DNA of 64,000 bases from Strongylocentrotus purpuratus (Eukaryota > Echinodermata > Echinoidea > Camarodonta > Strongylocentrotidae), in the NCBI RefSeq assembly GCF_000002235.5, contig NW_022145611.1, forward strand, positions 2,346,754-2,410,753, given 5' to 3'. Position numbers and translations under genes: made by a program. Shown here in pieces: positions 60,901 to 64,000 of the stretch. The notes under the pieces were generated by a model that saw only the letters and a program-made list of their open reading frames with translations, searched no databases and was not told where the DNA came from. Each line of letters begins with the position of its first letter. The first letter of the stretch is position 1.

Positions 60901-61871
60901 CTAGGCTAACAACATAGTACATAGGCTCTCTACTTCAAGGCATTGTTTATTAATGTTTCCAGTTTTACAAATCTGAGATGGATGGCTCTACGTGTTATCA
61001 GTGTCTGTGATATGGTGTGATATTGAAGCCTAAACAAATTGAGCTTCAAAATGATCATGAAGTGCATCTAAGTAAAAATCTTTGAGTGACCAGTTTTACC
61101 ATACCGGTACTTATTTACCCCAATAGACTAGTATTATAAGACGCTGTTGGGAAGATGTTTCTCGAAATTTCGAATTCCAATCACAAATATCTTGATAATC
61201 AAACATGCAATGGCTTGGAAAAGTCATGGGATTCCTGACTGACCTATAGGTTTATAATTATGATTGCAGCTTGAGCTAAATCCAGGATTTTGTTTACCGG
61301 TAGAATCTGAGGCAAAGAAACCCAATGCCTTTAAGCTGCTCTGGAGTCTAGATACAGACGGACGGACCGACCTAGGCTGTGCTATAAAGGGCTTTGTGGC
61401 AAAGTTTCCTATTAGTGTCTGTGCCATCAGACTAGGCTGGTATAACCATGTTGGCAGTAATGGCCTTATAGCAGGATACTTGTAGCTTGCTGATGATAAT
61501 AGATTGATGTTCCTCAGAGATTACTACATGGATGTGTTCACCTGTAGGATGATTGATTATATGTTCATCATTGTGAATTTGGATATATTTGTTTTCCTAT
61601 TTATAACAGAGATACATGTAGAGTCTTAATACATACTACAAGCATATAGAGAGATGTACATTAAACAGTCTAAACTTCATCTGATGAGAGATATAGAAGG
61701 GCATTAGTTCTAAGGTAATGCCTTTTGACACTCTATAAATCAGTAAATATGTGTTTTAAAGTCAGGTTTAAGCTAGTTAGAAGTCTGTTGTGATTGTCTT
61801 TCTACTGACTAACATTACTTCTCTTCATCGGTCATTGATGTTCAATTTTAAATGAGTATTACACCCTTTAA

Positions 61872-62647
61872 CCCTAATAAGGTGGGGGGGGGGCCAGGGG
61901 CCATTATGGCACCCCCCCCCCCCTCCACAATTTTTCTGATTGCTCGGGAACGCATATAGATGGCGCCCCGCCGCTCGCTGACTTTTTTCCTTCGAGTCTT
62001 GCGCAACTTTTAAAAGAATTTTTTTGAAAATCGGACCTACAGTTACAAGGTCACGTGACCTTTTGTCTTTGCATGTCAGCCTGAAAATCGCTCATTTTCA
62101 TGATTTGTGTACAAAACATATGGAAAAGTCATTTTTCCTAAAAACAGATCAAACATGGGTTATTGGGTCTTGTTTAAAGTTTAGGTGGTTGTTTTAGGAG
62201 TTAAAATAGTTGAATTGTAGTAAGAAATGAAATAAAACAACAAAAACAATGAAATACATAACTTAAAAAAACATTGAAATACATAAGAAATTATCAAAAC
62301 AAGGGATAACATAAGGAATAAGCTGGCTCTTCAAATTTTTTTGTTGTATTATCAGAATGGTCTAATGAATATATGTAGAGAAAAAGAATGCTTAAATATG
62401 AATAATATATGATTTATGGGTAAAAATGTGATTTTTATGACTTTATTTGAATAAATTACCATTAATATGCAAATGAGTGAATTTTTCCAAAAATTGAAAT
62501 TATCATATTGTTCTATACACTTCACTTGACATGCGTGTAAATTTTCGCGTCGATTGGCCGCTTTGCGGCCGAGATCTTAAGGGGGAGGGCCATAATGCCC
62601 CCCCCCCTGGCTGTACTAAGATCTTAAATAGCCCGGCCTTTTTAGGG
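61872..62647. mobile_element. piggyBac-like MITE (776 bp)
   Basis: The left end CCCTAATAAGG and the right end, read in complement, CCCTAAAAAGG are bordered by TTAA at 61868-61871 and 62648-62651. CCCTAR termini with TTAA duplication are the piggyBac signature. GGGGCCATTATGG and CCATAATGCCCC form a second inverted pair further in. It is non-coding. The interior, with TCACGTGACCTTTTG, GCATGTCAGCC and AAATCGCTCATTTT, is shared with about 27260-27830 inside the foldback element. Confidence 0.85.
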
Positions 62648-62719
62648 TTAAACAATCTTTGTCTTTTTATAATGTTCACATCTACTACAGATCAGTAATC
62701 ACACGCATCACATTGAATT

Positions 62720-62922
62720 AGAGAAAGAGAGAGAGAAGGAGAGAAAGAGAAAGAGAGAAGGAGAGAGAGAAGGAGAGAGAAGGAAAGAGAGAGAGAAGGA
62801 GAGAAGGAGAGGGAGGAGAGGGAAAAGGAGAGAGAGAGAGGAGAGACTAAGGAAGAGAAAGAGAGAGGGAGAGGAGGAGAGAGAGAGAGAGAGGGAAAGG
62901 AGGAGAGAGAGAAGGAGAGAGA

Positions 62923-62955
<33 letters not shown>
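62720..62955. repeat. (GA)n/(GGAGA)n purine tract
   Basis: About 235 bp of GAGAGA, GGAGAGA and GAAAGA repeats on the plus strand. It resembles the purine tracts of the foldback arms in composition but lacks their core, so no link is claimed. Confidence 0.92.
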
Positions 62956-62956
<1 letters not shown>

Positions 62957-64000
62957 GTGTCACAGAATCATTATTAGTTCTGACTGAAGGTGAGGAGCAT
63001 ATATGAATATTCCACTAAGAAATTGTGTGGTATTGCATATGAGCATGTAATGTTGCGTACCAATTTAATAATACCAACCAATTCTGTGCGCATGAAGTAA
63101 TTTTCTCATAGTGTCATTTTCTAACGTGATGTTTTCCAATTTCTAAGTGTTGCTGCAAAGAAATAAATTGTAGTTTCTGATGTTTCCTTTTGAGCTGCTA
63201 ATTCTTGCAGTGTAGTTTCCATTTGAATCTCTGTCTAGACCTAGACCTAGGGCATTAACTCCTATTTCTTCAACTAGAGATGGCATCATTCTTGCTTTCA
63301 GCTAGGTAATATTCGGCAGACAATTGGTGCATGTAACAAGCTATAAATACTACTGTATTAGTTCAAATGTGTTTTGAACACAAATATGTGGCATATGATT
63401 AAGTTTTGCTAAGACAAAACAACAAAAAATATGATTAATACAATAAAATAAATAATGAACTTTATTCACACGTTTTTGTGCTTTTGTAAGTTTACATGAA
63501 TGATCAACACATGGTTAGACTTCAAAGCGCTGGTTGTATATGATCCAGATTCATGTTAATTCATTGTAAATGATATGAGTTACCACCCCTCAGCTTTCAG
63601 CAACAGCTAAACACAGCCTATGCAAGTCATCCAGTTAACCTAGGTTCGTGATCTTTAAACCACAGAGATGGAAAGAGCAAATATTACTTTCTATTGGAAT
63701 GATTGGCAAGGCCGTTTTTGTGTTAATACAGAGGGGGAGTATTTCTTTCTAATTATCACCGATTCCTTGCAATCTTATGATGAAGACTCGATCAGCTCCT
63801 TTTGATGAAGTCTTTCTCCACTCCTTGGCAGTAGTTACCATGGTGATTGTGTGGTTACCATAGTGACCTGTGTTTGTGCTGTAAGGCAAGTTGAAGATGG
63901 TGTTACAGGTGATGTAGTCTGATGGTGATGTATTAACATGCTATCAAGCAAAGCATTCTAACCTCCGCCCAATATCCTCATCTTAAGGCAATTACTGGTA

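Larger units (their letters stand above)
57956..64000 (+). other. PLCB intron 4, to window edge
   Basis: Donor GTAAGC; no further PLCB exon was recognised. It holds a poly-G/pyrimidine bit at 58860-58890, the piggyBac-like MITE at 61872-62647 and a (GA)n-rich block at 62720-62955. The rest (58.0-61.8 and 63.0-64.0 kb) is AT-rich sequence without recognisable elements. Confidence 0.75.

Overview
The window is animal nuclear DNA: AT-rich, with long introns, GT-AG exons, and many transposon fragments and simple repeats. Intron/exon structure of two conserved metazoan genes, CR1-like LINEs, swarms of miniature inverted-repeat elements, a very large foldback element and the recurring palindromes TACATGTA and TACCGGTA suggest a marine invertebrate deuterostome. 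A sea urchin or other echinoderm is my best guess, from recall rather than a search. No bacterial genes, rRNA, CRISPR array or bona fide tRNA gene was seen. I also saw no LTR retroelement, Polinton or other capsid-bearing element.

Layout. (1) 1-7583, minus strand: five exons of a triokinase/FMN cyclase (dihydroxyacetone kinase, TKFC/DAK) gene, DhaK domain only. The 3' half runs off the left edge, and the N-terminal exons could not be found. One exon carries an apparent single-base frameshift. The introns hold a TTAA-flanked MITE, a hAT MITE that abuts a splice donor, a degraded LINE interrupted by an 858-bp insertion, a (CT)n tract and a tRNA-type SINE. (2) 7.6-14.0 kb: a repeat-filled intergenic stretch with a mariner-like palindromic composite, a 26-bp satellite of about 1.1 kb, long poly-G runs and a TIR element with a perfect 29-bp cruciform. 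(3) 14604 to the right edge, plus strand: the first four coding exons of a phospholipase C beta gene of the PLCB1/2/3 type. They give 129 residues of the N-terminal PH domain spread over 43 kb, with introns of about 18.8, 21.2, 3.0 and more than 6 kb.

The PLCB introns carry most of the unusual material. Intron 1 has a GC-rich composite (19.9-22.3 kb), two hAT MITE copies with perfect 8-bp target duplications, and a 6.8-kb foldback element (23576-30384). The foldback has near-identical ~330-bp ends, and its arms are arrays of homopurine/poly-G units. Intron 2 has an intact 1198-codon CR1-like LINE in antisense. Its ORF carries a 2A-like NPGP motif ahead of a PHD finger, endonuclease and reverse transcriptase. 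Intron 2 also has several TTAA MITEs, a Harbinger-type MITE whose empty site is visible elsewhere in the window, and a candidate 21-nt microexon. Intron 4 has a piggyBac-like MITE with TTAA duplications.

TKFC (cytosolic triose/DHA phosphorylation) and PLCB (Gq-coupled PIP2 hydrolysis) are divergent neighbours, and nothing in the sequence links their functions. All identifications are by reading translated sequence and recalled family sequences; no database search was run.
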